Source of the DNA: Gracilibacillus oryzae
GTDB taxonomy: Bacteria; Bacillota; Bacilli; Bacillales; Amphibacillaceae
Direction: 5' to 3'
NCBI RefSeq assembly: GCF_009498735.1
Contig: NZ_ML762434.1
Span: forward strand, 1-64,000
Length of the DNA stretch: 64,000 nt
Shown here piece by piece: positions 62,402 through 64,000 of the stretch. Position 1 is the first letter of the stretch. Each line of letters starts with the position of its first letter. The notes under the pieces are model-generated. The model was not told the DNA's origin and ran no database searches. It was given only the letters and a program-made list of their open reading frames with translations. A program made the translations under genes and the position numbers.

Positions 62402-63431
62402 TAGAATAGTAGTAAAAAATCAACGAAATGACTATCTTCCGCAACATTTAACAAAGGTACTTGTAATCAGTTTGATTCTGCTGGTTGTTTGCATTGCTGC
62501 ATCTCTTGCTTTTGGCTCACGAACAGTAGGATGGAACGGTTTGATAGATGGATTATTTTATCCAGAAGTAGATTCCTATGATGCTAGTGTTGTCCGTCAG
62601 AGAATCAGCCGAACCATCTTCAGTTTATTTTGCGGGGTGGCACTTGGGGTGTCTGGGGCATTAATGCAAGCAGTCACCCGTAACCCGATAGCTGATCCCA
62701 GCATTCTGGGAGTGAACACTGGCGCTTCTTTATTTGTTGTTAGCGGTATAGCATTTTTCCATATCACTACAGCCAATCAATACATATGGTTTGCACTGGC
62801 TGGCGCTGTGATCACAGCGATTTTTGTATTCGGAATCGGGTCAATGGGGCGTGGTGGTGCTACGCCTCTTAAACTTGTATTGGCAGGAGCTGCGACAACT
62901 GCGGCATTGTCTTCTCTTGTTATGGCAATTATGATCCCAAAGTCTTCGGTGATGGATCAGTTTCGCTTCTGGCAAGTCGGCAGTGTAGGATCAGCAAGCT
63001 GGCATTCGATTTCTACTTTTCTCCCATTTTTAATTATCGGGCTTGCTGCAGGTATTATTTCCGCCTCTGCCCTTAATGCACTGGCACTTGGGGATGAGGT
63101 TGCTACAGGACTTGGAGTAAGGACAGGAGTATGGAGACTTGTGGCTGCATTTGCCGGTGTGCTTTTGTGTGGTGCCACTACTGCACTTGCCGGGCCAATT
63201 GGTTTTGTAGGACTGTTAGCAACACATGTTATCCGTCTTGTGCTGGGCGGTGACCAACGTTTTATCATCCCAATATCAGCAGTAACTGGTGCCATTATTT
63301 TAACTTTTTCTGATGTGATCGGCAGGCTCCTCGGGAGTCCTGGAGAGCTTGAAGTTGGTGTTGTTACAGCATTTACAGGTGCACCGATCCTGATCATATT
63401 AGCAATGAAAGCGAAAGTGCGTGCATTATGA
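62394..63431 (+). CDS. FecCD-type siderophore permease 1 (YfiZ-like)
   Basis: 345 residues, about nine membrane helices, with FecCD signatures: VVRQRISRTIFSLFCGVALG, GALMQAVTRNPIADPSILGVNTGAS and the C-terminal GPIGFVGLLATHVIRL. Forms a heterodimer channel with the next permease. ATG at 62394 overlaps the binding-protein stop by eight bases, so translation is coupled. Internal and complete. Confidence 0.9.
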   Translation: MSNRIVVKNQRNDYLPQHLTKVLVISLILLVVCIAASLAFGSRTVGWNGLIDGLFYPEVDSYDASVVRQRISRTIFSLFCGVALGVSGALMQAVTRNPIADPSILGVNTGASLFVVSGIAFFHITTANQYIWFALAGAVITAIFVFGIGSMGRGGATPLKLVLAGAATTAALSSLVMAIMIPKSSVMDQFRFWQVGSVGSASWHSISTFLPFLIIGLAAGIISASALNALALGDEVATGLGVRTGVWRLVAAFAGVLLCGATTALAGPIGFVGLLATHVIRLVLGGDQRFIIPISAVTGAIILTFSDVIGRLLGSPGELEVGVVTAFTGAPILIILAMKAKVRAL

Positions 63432-64000
63432 AAAATCAATCGATAAATTTTATTAAAGAAGGTATACAAAAAAGACGTATTCGCTGGATCCTGGTCACAA
63501 GTATCCTGACTGTACTTGCCTGCATTCTCGCCTGTGCTATGCTTTTACTTGGAAACACGTTCTATCCTGTCCAGGATGTGATCCAGGCTCTTTCAGGTGA
63601 GCAGATTCAAGGAGTATCTTTTGCTGTCAGTACATTGCGCCTGCCAAGAATGCTTGCAGGGCTTTTTGCCGGGTTTGCATTTGGTGCTGGTGGGTACATC
63701 TTTCAGACACTGCTGCGAAATCCGCTGGCAAATCCGAATGTAATCGGAATAACTGCAGGTTCAAGTGCTGCAGCCGTTTTTTGCATTGTTATTCTACATA
63801 CAAGCTATGCGGTTGTTTCCATTGCAGCAGTAGTTGCAGGGCTTGTGACCGTTCTGATCATTTACCTGTTAGCAAAAGGGAGCAGTTTCTCTATTGGGCG
63901 GATCATCTTGGTTGGTATCGGCATTCAGGCAATGCTGAATGCATTTATTTCCTATATCCTGCTGATTGGCGATGAGCAGGATATCCCTTCAGCAATGAGA
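63428..64000 (+). CDS. FecCD-type siderophore permease 2, partial (YfhA-like)
   Basis: First 191 codons of a second FecCD permease; the window ends inside the gene. ATG overlaps the previous stop (ATGA). Recognised by TLRLPRMLAGLFAGFAFGAG, TLLRNPLANPNVIGITAGSS and a basic N-terminus (QKRRIRWIL) before the first helix. With permease 1 it completes a heterodimeric membrane channel; an ATPase gene may lie beyond the window or elsewhere. Confidence 0.9.
   Translation, partial: MKNQSINFIKEGIQKRRIRWILVTSILTVLACILACAMLLLGNTFYPVQDVIQALSGEQIQGVSFAVSTLRLPRMLAGLFAGFAFGAGGYIFQTLLRNPLANPNVIGITAGSSAAAVFCIVILHTSYAVVSIAAVVAGLVTVLIIYLLAKGSSFSIGRIILVGIGIQAMLNAFISYILLIGDEQDIPSAMR

Noticed and set aside
62957..63469. 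170-codon minus-strand frame opposite the siderophore permease
   Set aside because: Low-complexity Pro/Ser/Thr composition typical of a shadow of a membrane protein gene.

Overview
The window is an AT-rich chromosomal segment of a Gram-positive Bacillaceae bacterium. Strong AAGGAGG-type ribosome binding sites, frequent GTG/TTG starts, SigB-, Fur-, Pho- and MalR-like sites, and many Bacillus-type families (EcsC, DUF421, KatE, YoaK/DUF1275, YcgL-like, class III FBPase, DUF4317, UvsE) support this. A halotolerant genus such as Gracilibacillus, Oceanobacillus or Virgibacillus would fit, but that is inference. No rRNA, tRNA, CRISPR array or prophage was seen. The right end cuts a ferric-siderophore permease gene.

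Layout. 0.2-8.4 kb: EcsC protein, an MCP-like sensor without a signalling tip, DUF421 and SIMPL proteins, then a stress block (GSP39-type SDR, cysteine-rich mini-protein, large catalase, PLA2-like mini-protein) with two SigB-like promoters. 8.5-13.7 kb: MFS pump divergent from a MarR regulator across a double palindrome; UbiB-like kinase with phasin-like partner; glycerophosphodiesterase. 13.8-18.5 kb: PadR operon encoding repeated WWP membrane units, then a glycolipid operon (alpha-glucosyl-DAG synthase-like GT, TVP38/DedA protein, CpoA-like GT). 18.6-29 kb: housekeeping and DNA-repair genes, chromate transporter, oxidoreductase. 28.8-30.2 kb: Rrf2 regulator and thioredoxin-reductase-like flavoprotein sharing an operator. 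30.2-31.4 kb: MITE-like element abutting a decapitated TetR gene. 31.6-35.7 kb: two exported phosphatases behind a Pho-box-like repeat. 36-38.6 kb: GH43 glycosidase and LacY-type symporter, with a large hairpin element between them. 39-43 kb: small membrane proteins, oxidoreductase, class III fructose-bisphosphatase. 44-52.7 kb: maltodextrin regulon (MalR, MalEFG, oligo-1,6-glucosidase, divergent neopullulanase) with recurring LacI-type operators. 52.8-64 kb: monoglyceride-lipase-like hydrolase, flavodoxin-fold reductase, YoxD-like SDR, chemoreceptor, diguanylate cyclase behind a long structured leader, DUF4282 and superinfection-immunity-like small proteins, and a Fur-controlled siderophore ABC operon.

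How the genes work together. Maltodextrins enter through MalEFG (its ATPase is not in the window) and are cut by neopullulanase and oligo-1,6-glucosidase under MalR. The GH43/LacY pair likely takes up and trims arabinose- or xylose-containing oligosaccharides. The Pho-type phosphatases release phosphate outside the cell.

The most unusual signals are: the dispersed MITE-like family with terminal GAGGATGGGACA-type inverted repeats (near 5.8, 12.5, 23.3, 30.3 and 43.2 kb); the strand-specific wobble-paired hairpin element at 37.2 kb; the structured leader of the diguanylate cyclase; the PadR/HAAS/WWP-repeat operon; and the glycolipid operon with an embedded TVP38 protein.
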